Assembly (NCBI RefSeq): GCF_030272615.1
Contig: NC_081410.1
Location: 112,668,433 to 112,732,432 of the forward strand
Direction of reading: 5' to 3'
DNA from: Cryptomeria japonica
Lineage: Eukaryota > Streptophyta > Pinopsida > Cupressales > Cupressaceae
DNA: 64,000 nt
The stretch's first letter is position 1, and each line of letters begins with the position of its first letter. The notes under the pieces were generated by a model. The model saw nothing but the letters and a program-made list of their open reading frames with translations. It had not been told where the DNA came from and made no database searches. This document shows positions 10,979-21,792 of this stretch, one piece after another. The position numbers and the translations under genes are program-made.

Positions 10979-11577
10979 CATTCAAAGCCTTAACATGGAG
11001 ATTCACGTCTTGCTCCTTTGGAGAAAATCCAACAACATCAAATTTACACTTGTATATTTGGTGGTTCCATATAAATATTTTGTATTCAATGAACCACAAC
11101 ATTTTTCTTTGGCACCCATGAGGAACTAGCACCTCTGTCATAAAATGTGGGTTTTTAAAACATATTTCCTTTATCATTTATTTCTTTCTTGGTATATGAC
11201 TAATTTATTCTTCATAAAGACCACTGGAAGGCATGCATATATAAGGATCTTGATGCTTTGATATTTTAGGGTATGTAAGTTAAGTTTTTTAGGTCTTTAT
11301 TTTCACGAACTCTATAATAAGAATGTGCTTAAGGAAATTTGTTTTTGTTCTTGTTATATCAATTTTGATGAATTTTGCCTTGTACAAAAATATAATACAT
11401 TAATACTTTACATTGCTCTATCAAAGGTCTAAAAAATAACACACCAAATCTATCCAAAACAAAATTATATGATATAACACAATATCTCTTTAGGATGAAA
11501 TGATGGATTCAAAATGATAGAACCAATGATCTAAATTGAACTTATATTAGTCATTTTCAATGATACATTATAATTAT

Positions 11578-11740
11578 ACAAGAGAGATAGAGATATAGAG
11601 AGAGGTGGAGAGGGAGAGAGATAAATAGATGGAAAAATTGAGAGAACTAAAGATAGACAAATAGAGATGGAGAAAGGGTGGAAGAAATATGGGGGAGATA
11701 GAGGGAGAGATAGACATATATTGGAAGAAAAAGAGAGAGA
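11578..11740 (+). repeat. GA/GATA-rich low-complexity tract
   Basis: Irregular GAGA and GATA repeats (for example GAGAGATAGAGATATAGAGAG). A spurious minus-strand reading frame crosses it. I regard it as microsatellite sequence. Confidence 0.8.
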
Positions 11741-13133
11741 TATTTTTTTTATCTTGCTTGAGCCCCCCTACTGGGTAAAATCTCAACCCATCCTTAGAAT
11801 AGTAGGGTCCTCCTCCCATCCCCATAGAATGGTAGGGTGAGATTCCCGACTATGTTCTCAACGACATCTAAAGTAGGTGATATACAAATAATATTTCTAG
11901 TGACCTAAATAGACAATAATAATTATACTTTGGGATCAACTCATCTAAAATTGTAATCAATAGAGTTACACAAGAGGAATATGATGCATCTCTATAATGT
12001 AACATACCCACAAATGAATCTATAGGAGAATATTCATTAGAATAATATAATAATCATCCATGGAGTCTTTATCAATGTGTAATTATTCTCTAGAAAGAGG
12101 ACTATGTTCATAATGTGCATTATATATTGTTAAAATGACTAGGAAATATATTAGTATAAATATTTAAACTTTGATTAAGAGGATATACTAATAGATTTAC
12201 CCCAACATTGACACCATATATTTGAATCAAAATATTATTTCAATTAAATTTTTCATCTTATTATTTTTATGTTTCAAATCCATGCAATATTGAATACAAT
12301 GCCCATTACTGCTATAAAAGGTATTGAATGTATTTATTATTATATTTTTTAGGTAACACTCAATTTGGATCTAATGTATGGATATATGGAAGAGTGATCA
12401 AATTAGAGCTCAAAAAACTTTAAAGAACAATGTGGAAGAACTTTTTTAACTTATTAATTTTTTTTAAAGTATGAGGCATAAAGGATGACACATTGGATTT
12501 AATAGACAAATGATGTAGATTTTGTATTTTGTCTTTATGATCATTACCATGTGAAAAAGTTAGCTTTTGCAATTCCAAAGGTTAAGATGACTTGGTAGAA
12601 CTATGAGAAGATGATCCATACTTAAAAGTGCATTAGATCTAAGTCATTCTAATTTAATGTTCTTCACATTAGTACTCATGTCCAGAAAAATGGACAATAT
12701 GTTCAAGTATACATTGTCTCAAAAAGTTGGCAACAATCTATTAATAAAAATGATTTGAATATAACCATTGTGAATTTTATGGCGTGCTTAAGTACATAAG
12801 AATTAAAATCTAATTAGATATTGATGTATTTTCTCAATAGGTCCTTGTACACACTTAAATAAATCAACAATAGTGGTATTTAGGCTCATATTAACTTTTA
12901 AACGCTCAAGGAATGCTTTGGCTAGTTTAGAAAAAATAATGGATAGATCCATGAGAAAAAGAGAACCATTCAATAATGTAATCTTTCATGGTGCATGGGA
13001 TAAACTTAGCCAAAACTTTGTCTTCATACACATAATCTAACATGTAAGAGTGAAAGGTCTCAAATATGTATTAGGGACACCTTTTCCCTTGTATGGATTT
13101 TAATTTAAGGTGCCACAAAGCCACAAGGCAAAT

Positions 13134-13249
13134 GATAAGTACCAATATTAAATATAATTGATGAATTTTATGCTCTAGATATCCATCAAAGGATAAGTAC
13201 CAATATTAAATATAATTGATGAATTTTATGCTCTAGATATCCATCTTTC
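13134..13249. repeat. Perfect tandem duplication, 58 bp period
   Basis: The unit beginning GATAAGTACCAATATTAAAT at 13134 is repeated at 13192. The first 54 bp of each unit are identical, which implies a recent replication-slippage event in otherwise old sequence. Confidence 0.9.
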
Positions 13250-14422
13250 TCTTGCTCATAAAATTTTCACTCCATATATAACCTTTGAATCATACAAGGT
13301 AGAGTTAGGGATGGTGGTGGTAAGGATGAGGCACATAAGGTTGGGTTTAAATAGTTTGGTCAAAAAGAGAGTGATAGGACATAGACATGACCATGGTATG
13401 AGGTGTGGGATAAGGTTTGGAATTAGATGTGGACTTGAGGGTATGGAATGAAATATGTAGAACAGGACATGGAATGAATTATGATAATAATGCATATAGA
13501 AATGGAAATAACACTAGAAGAGATGGGCAAAGTTGCAAAACTAGTAGTGGAAGTGAAAATGCTAAAGGAGACTAAGATCATGGGCGGTCATACTACTAGT
13601 AGGGATAAAATAAAATATGGGTAAAATGGTAGTAGGGTGTGAGGAGACAGGCATAATAATGATCTTTGTCATGATGGTGAGAGGGATAAAATCTATGTTT
13701 TAACCTTATTCAAGCACAAAACAAATGGGAAATCATAAAAATGATGCACAATTCAATGAACTAGACAACATAATCTTAAAACCAGCACCTTTAGACACTT
13801 TCTACCCAAATTCATTAATAATAAATAAATCATGAATATATATTAAAAAAAAATTAAGCTATCCATTTCATCTAAATTTAACAAACTCATGGGGAAATTG
13901 TTGTTGTTCTAAATATGCTTCATGATCACAATCTTCAACTTCATGTTGAATCCAATACTTGCACCAACAATAGTGCTTATGGGAACACCATTAAAAGAAT
14001 AATATCTATAGAGTATGCCATTTGAGGATTTAAATGAGGACTTCTTCTCAAAGGATTGTGAGGATGTGGATGAGACCTTGGAATATAAACAAGCCATAAA
14101 ATTGTAAAGGACAATTGATAAAAAAGATATAATATTTGATGTAGAAAAAATATTAGTAAACAATCACATTAGAAAATAAATCATTAACAAAACCATATAT
14201 GCAAAAATAATGGTGGGTAATATACAAAAATAAGGGTGAGAAGGGTGAGGTTAAAATACTATCACTTAGTGATGTACAAAGCCCTAAAGGAAGATATAGA
14301 AAAATAAGAAAGTTCAAAGGTAATTCAAACCCTAATTAAAATAAAATGTATATAAAAGAAATTAAATGTAAAATCCTAAATAAAAAGAGTACAAACCCTA
14401 AATTATCTAAGAGAGTCGGGTT

Positions 14423-15144
14423 TGTTAGGATTAAATGGTGTACACCTTGCATACAACATTGATTTAATCTAATTATGTAATGAAATAATTATTTGTTTGT
14501 CATGCATCCTAGCTGATGTGTTGAATCACATTAAATGATTATTTGAGGCCATTTGTAAAGTTGTATGTAACATTGGGTTAGGTACTTTATGTGGGTCACA
14601 CATGGGAAAAGTATTTAATTTAATATTTGGGGAAAGATTTTTAATAAAGTGAAAACTTAGTACCCAATATTAATTGTGGGGTCAATAGTTTTATGTAATA
14701 CCACTTAGTGGTTTTGTGTGAGCTTATGTCTATAAAATCAAGCACATGTTTAGTGGATTAAATTTGGCTAGTTGGGGTTTTGGCTAGGATATCATTATAA
14801 CGTGTCTTCTTCTGAGGAGGTTATATGTGAAGCATGACATAGGATGAATGGTTACATGCTTGGACACATGGAGGATACATATGTGAGGCTTGATGTTTTA
14901 GAGTTGTTCATGGAGGCTTGTAAGTGTATATTGTAATGTTACATTGTCGAATAATACATTGAGCATGGATGCTTTTGGAGGTTGGTTTTGTCCCTCTATG
15001 AGGGTTCTCCCAAGGTATATCTTGAGTTATCTTCTAATTTGTCTTTTATATTTGCATTTGGTTATCTATATACTTGTATGCATTCTTTTCTCTTACAGTG
15101 TTATGTAGGAAATGGAATGATCATCATGGTTGATTTTCCTAACA
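14423..15144 (+). mobile_element. 5' LTR (722 bp) of the outermost nested element
   Basis: It starts TGTTAGGATTAAATG and ends TTTTCCTAACA, matching the LTR at 37745-38451 along its whole length. A degraded primer site (TAGTATCGTAGCC, compare TGGTATCAGAGCC) follows at 15147-15159, so this is the 5' LTR of a plus-strand element. The flanking pentamers (GGGTT here, ATGTT after the other LTR) do not match well, so pairing the two LTRs as one insertion is an inference. Confidence 0.72.
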
Positions 15145-15682
15145 TTTAGTATCGTAGCCATGTTTTTGGTTGTGGAGTTTCAAATCCTTGTGGTGGTATA
15201 ACCCTTGGATAAATAGATTTGATACAAATTAGAATCCATGTGAATGTAAGAGGGTTTCAAGAATTTTAAGGTATGGACTCATGTTTTGTAGGTTGTTATT
15301 TTGCTAGTTTAAGGTTTTGGAGTTATAGATTTGTGGTTATTTTTTGTAGATCTGAGATTTGAATCTAACTAAAGATTTTTAATAGACGTTTATTATGAGG
15401 GGAAAATGTAGGGGATCTTCCACAAATGATCCCCTGGGCCAAAACAGACCTCACCATTGGATTCATGAGGCTTTAGAAATGAAGATTAATATAAAATGTG
15501 ACCTATTTTTAAAGTTTTGAACAAATGCAAAAATTTGCCCCTAGTCCTAACCATACAGTTGCATGAGTTGAGTCAAAGGTGAAGGTCATTTGAAAAATAT
15601 TTTTTTATGGGCAATCTTCTAAATTTATTTATTTACAAATAACTAATAAAAAAATGAAAAAAAATAAAATTTGTGGGGGATA
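15145..15682 (+). other. Leader of the outer element, start of its internal region
   Basis: Noncoding. Around 15430-15480 it has the phrase GGGCCAAAACAGACCTCACCATTGG, and similar phrases recur near 16170-16220 and 16330-16380. This suggests that related noncoding leaders are shared by the outer element and the Copia inserted in it. Confidence 0.45.
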
Positions 15683-16045
15683 TGTTAGAACATTTTAGCT
15701 ATTAGTTGTTTTTTAACAACTATTTATGGTTTTTTACTTTTATGTTTAAGTTTACTTAGGAGTGATTTCTTCTAGTTGCTTTAGTTGTGCATCTAGTTTA
15801 GCTTTTGTGCATTTAGTTTAGTTAAATTTGAGCTTTTTTATCTCCTCATACTTGCACTTCAGTTCTCCTAATTTTAGCTCATGACATCTTTGTGCTTTCT
15901 TTATAAGCACCCCATTCTACAATTATAATTCATTTTGTATTCATGCTTTTGAGTAAAATAACATTCATTTGTATGGCTCTCTCTCGTGGAAGGTATTTTT
16001 GTTTTTCATTTGATCTTGTAGGTGCTTGTGTTACAAAATTAAACA
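15683..16045 (+). repeat. 5' LTR of the split Copia
   Basis: TGTTAGAACATTTTAGC to TTAAACA, followed without a gap by the primer site. It aligns with 29865-30196. Confidence 0.85.
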
Positions 16046-16057
16046 TGGTATCAGAGC
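16046..16057 (+). promoter_or_regulatory. Primer-binding site (initiator tRNA-Met) of the split Copia
   Basis: An exact TGGTATCAGAGC immediately after the LTR. Confidence 0.93.
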
Positions 16058-17249
16058 ATGGATTCGACAAGCCCCTTCTCAAGCATTGAGGGTTTCTTTA
16101 CTTAGAAGCATTATAGGGTCACATATTGTTTTTGTGGATCTAGAGGTGGGAGGTTTTTTTATCAACTTTGGATCAAAATAGTCCTCACCATTGTGTTTGT
16201 AGCATTGAAAACCCCCAGAAACACCTTTTGTTTTGTGGAAATTTAAGCTACTGAGTTTTTGGGGTAATTTCACATAGGGCACATTTTATGAGACAAGTCT
16301 CGGTGGTTAGCAAAAAATCTGGTTAGTTTGGGGCGAAAAAGGACCTCGCCATCACGTCCAAAGCATCCAAAAACCTAAGAATTGCATGTCAAATCATTAA
16401 TTTTAGACACAGTTGATTCAAGGTAAAAAAAATAGTCATACAGATTCATAAGGCCTAGTCAACAAATTTGACCTAGTTAGTTGACAATCTCTTCTTTTTT
16501 TACAGGAAATTAAAAAAAAACAAAAAATTATTTTGTTGAAAACATATTCATTAAGGTACGTGATACGCTATCAATGTACAAGCACCAACAAGGTCGGTGC
16601 CCTTATTTTTCGACTGTCATGCCACCAAATCATTAACATTGACTTTATTTTTTTTGCTCTAGTCTAATACATCCCACATGTTCCCTCATCGTCACCTACA
16701 CCCTGTCTCTAGTGTTGGCTCCACTCAGTGCGTGTGTTCATCCGACCTACCTACCTACACACACTCTTTAGTGTGTTTCCACCTCCACACCTTGTGTGAT
16801 CTCTACAACCTCTGCCCCACAGTGTTGCTCGACCCTGCTCCACCGTAGCTCAACTCTGCTTGGCCTCCACTTGTGCTCTGCCAAAGCATCACATTGTCAC
16901 CATTTCTTGATCACACCACCATTGCATCACCACCGCACAACCATTACATCATCATTGTCTCACCCTTGCACAACGAGGGAACTTAGTCCCTTGGGTTGCA
17001 ATATGACCATGGGAATTTTTCATCCCTCAGGTTGTTGAAGTCAACCTTGTTTTTGGCACTTTTGGGGCCATAACTTGGGCAAATGGACTCTATTTTTTAA
17101 CTTTCGTGTATCGTCTAAAACCTCTCAGAGTCCTTTATTAAGATATGTAGGTATCTTTTCTAGATTTTTTCTTTAGTTCTTAGATGAATTAATTTCTTGA
17201 TTTAGGCTTTATCTTCATTCTAGTTTCACGTTTGTGTTTTCTTGTTGTG
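16058..17249 (+). other. Noncoding leader of the split Copia
   Basis: No gag is recognisable. The stretch at 16670-16990 is unusually C-rich (CCACC/CATCACCAC words). One open frame across it looks compositional, not coding. Confidence 0.5.
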
Positions 17250-17524
17250 GGGGGGTCAATTGGTCAAGTAGATTTGATGAGAAAGCTTTGGCATGAATGT
17301 TTTATCCATGTCAACTACATGTATCTACAATAGATGAGCACTCAATATTTAGTGCTTGGCCTACCTAAGACTTCTCACATATATGGTGTTTGTCGAGGTC
17401 GTGTGCTTGGTAAACATCACAAGGATCTTTCTTCCTTCAGGTAGAGTTCACTGTGTTAAGGCACCCTTGGAGTTAGCTCATTGCAATCTCATTTCCTTTC
17501 CAACTCCATCTTTTTTGGGGGCCA
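17250..17524 (+). pseudogene. Integrase N-terminal fragment of the split Copia
   Basis: Conceptual translation gives LWHECFIHVNYMYLQ, a TAG, then VCRGRVLGKHHKD and, after a frameshift, PLELAHCNLISFPTPSF. These match the HHCC region of the 8 kb Copia (LWHERFGHVNYRYLQ, VCRGCVLGKHHRD, ALELVHSDLMSFLTPSF). One zinc Cys is Arg and the first catalytic Asp is Asn. It stops exactly where the solo LTR begins. Confidence 0.85.
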
Positions 17525-19004
17525 TGTTGGCATATGTGCAGAACTTGGTGACATGATGATATTGTATGTTGTCATTGATGTCAATATGTTGAAGTAAGCA
17601 AACTGGCAAGAGAACTGGTATGATATTGTGAACTGGTATATGTGAGAACTAGTATGATAATGTGAACCGGTATATGTGAAAAAGTGAAGCAGTATGTTGG
17701 AATGAGAACCGGTATATGGGAAGTTTTGTATTGGGGTTTCATTTGGCATGACTACCGGTTGGTAGTCTCAACCTTAGGGTTTCCGGTTGATGCATTCCAA
17801 GCTTGTGTGATTCAACTGATGACATCTTGTGATGAGTTAGCATTGTAATGAAGACCAGATAGTGTTGCCATGTCAGCCTTGTGCACGTGAAGGATTTCCT
17901 TGAGGATCTTGCATGGAGATTGATCCTATCTACCTCGGGAATGTGTGAAGTCTCTGTACATGGTGGAGAGTGCGTGATGGGTTATCAACTTCCTAAAGTG
18001 GCAAAGAATGAACGTTGGAGAACCTCTTGAGATATGTTCAAGACTGTTTTATTCAATGCAATATGATTAATGGTCAGGATTGAACCGATTGAATTGTTAA
18101 ACCTAAATGTTTAGGGTTTAGGGTTTATGCCATCGACCTATCTATTTCCTATAAGGTTGATGATGTTTTTCATTTTGAGGTTGTTGGCAAATGATATGTG
18201 TGTATCCAAGCGAAGAGATACTTGATTCTTGACAGACCGGAGAAGTGTATTGATACCTGCAGAGTGTGATTGCAGAAGCAAAGGAGCTAAAGTGGATTTG
18301 CCTTGGTTTTGAGTGTTGCTATCAGATCAGTGTATTACCTGTTGACTTCTAACCATTTCAGCAGTTGGAAAATCCCTTAACCAGGTAGCTTTAATAGGCT
18401 TTTGTGTAAATCCTTTAACAGGGTGACTCAATTCAATGAGTTCTTCAAATCCTCTTGCGAGGTAACCTTTAACAGGGTTCTAACCTTTAACCAGGTATTT
18501 AGCCATCCCTTAACCGGGTGATCCCTAGCAAGATCGGTTCCTAGCAGAACCTATTGTAAAAGTCTTTAACCTGACTAGGCTCCTAACAGAGCGGACTTCA
18601 AAGAACAACTTGTGGGTATTCATCCCCATCGTGGTTTTTCTCAGTTGGGTTTCCACGTGAAAAATCAGTGTGTCATGTGTGATGCTTTAATATTTTTTGT
18701 CAAGTGGTAAAGCATGTTGAACCGATTGTCATTGTATTTCTGATGATATATTACTTGTTTATGGATATGGGTGAAGTGGAAATGAGATATTAGATTGTGT
18801 AGAGATCTAAGTGTTTAACGGTTTATGCTATTCATACTCTCACTGTGTGTAACCGGTAGTGCCCTGATTTAGACCGGTGTTACTGTTTACCAGTTAAGTG
18901 CAGTCTTTGTAGTCAAACTGGTTGAGGGAAAGTTTTTTGTCTGTACTGATTCACCCCCCCCTCTCAGTACTGGTTTGGTACTTACTGTTCATCATTATTC
19001 ATTA
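17525..19004 (+). mobile_element. Solo LTR (1,480 bp) inserted in the Copia integrase
   Basis: It starts TGTTGGCATATGTG and ends ATTATTCATTA (the final CA has decayed to TA). The flanks GGCCA (17520-17524) and GACCA (19005-19009) form a 5 bp target duplication with one mismatch. Integrase coding resumes right after it (TKYVLTF, compare ARYVLTF). The same LTR recurs inverted at 44536-46035. It contains many ACCGGT/AACCGG words and a short telomere-like TTTAGGGTTTAGGG at 18110-18123. No internal region remains, so it arose by LTR-LTR recombination. Confidence 0.85.
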
Positions 19005-20278
19005 GACCAAGTATGTGCTCACATTCATTGTTGACTTCTCCAAGCGTACATGGGTGTACTTTCTCAAGTACAAACGTGATGTCTTTAGTTTATTCAAGAG
19101 GTACAAGGAAATTATGGAGAAGTAGTTTGGTCTTTCTATTAGGTGGATATGCATAGATAATGGGGGGAGTATGTCAATTATGTGTTTCATGACTTTTTCA
19201 TTCAACATGGTATCCTTCATCAACTTGCAATTCCTTATACCCCTTAGCAAAATGGTGTTTCCAAGAGGAAGAATCAAACACTTTGATGAATGGCTAATTG
19301 CATGATTCAATCTCGAGATATGGATGCAACCTTTTGGATTGAGGCAATGAATTATGCTAATTACATTCAAAATCGGATGCCTCACAAGGCATTGCGATAT
19401 TTGACACTGAGGAGGCTTAGTCCTGTGTCAAGTCTGATTTGTCTTCATTCAAATTTTTTTGGACTGTGACTTGGACATTCATTCCAAATACATAGAGGAA
19501 ATCCATGGAGAGGAAGAGATGACCACTGATCTTTGTTGGCTACTATGAGGATTCAAAGGCATACAAGTTGTTTGATCCTATTCCCAAAGAGTTCTTATTT
19601 TGATGAGATGTCTAGTTTGATGAGTGTTATCTTCTAATGGATTCTCCATCGATAGCCTCTCTGACCTTCTCCTCCTTTATCTCTTTAGGATTGTTTACCT
19701 TCTAAGGATGAATGTGATGTTCAAGTTCAACCCCCAACACCTATCCCACCACTTCCTAAGTGGTTTCATAGTACTATTAATACAGTTGGATATTGGGCAA
19801 GTGATCCTTCATATTCTCATTGCACTCATTCACGAAGTTATGGGGTCTCTCTTGTGAGTAATGTTATTTTTGTAGATCCTCAAAAGCTTTTAAATGTGGC
19901 AGGTATTCTAGAGTGGGATGTGGCTATGGTAGAGGAGTATTCTTCATTGATGAAGAATCACACCTAGGATCTTTTTCCTCTTCCTAAGGGAAGAAAGTTG
20001 GTGCAATGCAAGTAGGTGTATCGTACCAAGTATGCTACAAATGGTTCCATTGATAAGTATAAGGCTCATCTTGTTGCTAAGGGTTTTGCATAGGTTGAGG
20101 GCATTGATTATTCTAAGACTTTTTCTCTCGTTGCCAAGATAAATTTTATTTTCCTTATACTTACTCTTGTAGCTTCATAGGGATGGTCAGTATATAAGAT
20201 GAATGTGAAGAATGCCTTCTTGCATAGTGATATTCATGAGGAGATCTATATAGAGAAACCAAAAGGTTTTGTGTAGGA
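19005..20278 (+). pseudogene. Split Copia: integrase core to first part of RT
   Basis: It resumes at the integrase core (VLTFIVDFSKRTWVYFLKYK), with ICIDNGG for the second Asp motif and PLSKMV/RGRIK remnants. It continues through the integrase tail (near 19500-19620) and the linker into RT (EEYSSLMKNHT, KGRKLVQCK, RTKYATNGSIDKYKAHLVAKGFA-stop-VEGIDYSKTFS) up to EKPKGFV. It has many stops and some frameshifts. Its last 250 bp (20029-20278) are repeated after the inserted element. Confidence 0.85.
20029..20278 (+). repeat. Left copy of the 250 bp duplication flanking the pol-less element
   Basis: From AGTATGCTAC to GTGTAGGA, encoding the start of Copia RT. It is repeated at 28265-28514 with five mismatches (four transitions) and no gap. 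Both copies share the same in-frame TAG codons, so the RT was already dead before duplication. Confidence 0.95.
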
Positions 20279-21427
20279 TGTTAGGCCCACTATGGAAAGC
20301 TAATGTATTGAGATGGGAGGGGTGAATCAGTAGTTCAAATCCTTTCCTTAACAATAACTTTACTGTTATGCATAAACCAAAAACTGTTGTAACATAACAT
20401 AAAGCTAAAACAAATAAATAACAATCATACATGATTCACTCCATAACACATATATTTTGGTTACGCAAAAACTCTTGGTTAGAGAGAAAAACTATGGTGG
20501 GGATGGCACCCACAACTTCACTACTGCAATAATAAAGGTTGCTCGGTTAGAGCTACATGTTTAGCTATTTCTGATAGCTTACCCTGTTTAGATCTACCTT
20601 GCTAAAGGATTTTACAACACTTATTCTAAATGCTGCACCTGGTTAAAGGCTTTACAATTTATAGACTTTGTTAGAGTATTTTACCCTGTTAAAGGTTTCT
20701 CTTATAACTCAAAATATTACAATCAAATTCTTACAAAATATCTGCAACTTCACATCTGAAATGTTATAGCAGATTCTATGTGCTCAAAATGAGATTAGCT
20801 TGCTTATAGCATACCTCGGTAATCCATAGATTAACTCGGTAAACCCTTCTGTTTAATCTGTTCCTTGACTGTTCTCTAAAATCCTTCTCGGTGACCTCTG
20901 TGTCTCTAACAGTCATAATACTTAGTGCTTCCTTATCTATCACATATGTCTTGCTTCATACATCTCTCTGATCCTTAATTTCATGTTGTATAAATAGATC
21001 TCTTATGTCGGTGATCTATTCATGCTTCGATCTTACAAACATGATTCATCGAATGAATAACCATACAAAATATTTCATTGGATAGATGACCTCAAGATCA
21101 TACAAAATCTTTAAGTGCAATTTCCAATGTGATAACGGTTCTTTGTTCCTCGATCTTGTAACACGTTTCCACATATGTGTCCAAGTTCAATGAATCTGGT
21201 AACACATTTCACTCGGTGTATATCAACTCGATATATCATTTTTGCTGCTCAGTAGACATAGAGTGTTACTCGGTAGACAACTCGGTGTATATTAAGCTCT
21301 GTGACTACTTTCTTCTATAATCGATTGCTCTGTGCTTACCGACTGAATATTTCGGTAGTAGTAACCGACTAAAGTATATAGAATGACTTTGGACATAAAA
21401 CTAATGGCAACTTAGTAAGTAGTAACA
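20279..21427 (-). repeat. 3' LTR of the pol-less element
   Basis: TGTTAGGCCC to AGTAGTAACA on the plus strand. It lacks two insertions seen in the other LTR: extra sequence after CCCTGTT (27371 region) and a duplicated CGGTAGACATAGAG unit (28050-28120 region). Confidence 0.92.
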
Positions 21428-21438
21428 ATCTCCCTTTT
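21428..21438 (-). promoter_or_regulatory. Polypurine tract of the pol-less element
   Basis: The sense strand reads AAAAGGGAGAT immediately upstream of the 3' LTR. Confidence 0.8.
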
Positions 21439-21792
21439 GACATTAGTTGAGATGTTTGACAAAACTACTTTCAAAGTCATAACTCAAAAATCTATATACT
21501 TACAAAATTTGACTAAACTGACAGTATATAAATTTGTCAATGAAATAGTATATGTAGATATACTCCCCTTATCAATATACTGTACATAACTCTGATTTTG
21601 CATGCTCGGTGATCAATGTTCTGTGCTTACTGCACTTGTTCTTTGCTCTTTGATTATTGCTCGGTGGTTACTGCTCTCCTGTCAAATTCAACTGTGCATT
21701 TGGATATTCTGCTCGGTATACTCCCCCTGTATACTACACTTCCCCTTTGATACTTTGATACTACACTTCCCCTTTTTGACAAACATCAAAAC

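Larger units (their letters stand above)
10984..14422. other. No gene recognised; AT-rich decayed DNA
   Basis: The left part (from 10984) continues the LTR-like sequence that the Copia interrupted at 5009. I see no long ORFs, tRNA or LTR pairs, only short low-complexity stretches and one small tandem duplication, listed separately. It is probably old transposon sequence decayed beyond recognition. Confidence 0.5.

Noticed and set aside
11574-11825. Minus-strand frame rich in Ser/Ile/Tyr/Leu
   Set aside because: Product of the GA/GATA-rich low-complexity tract.
16796-17038. Plus-strand His/Ser/Thr-rich 80-codon frame
   Set aside because: C-rich leader composition in a Copia element; no motif and no conservation signal visible.
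20187-20432. Minus-strand frame starting MYDCYLFVLALC, repeated at 26980-27219
   Set aside because: It lies within both LTR copies of the pol-less element and recurs only because the LTR does.
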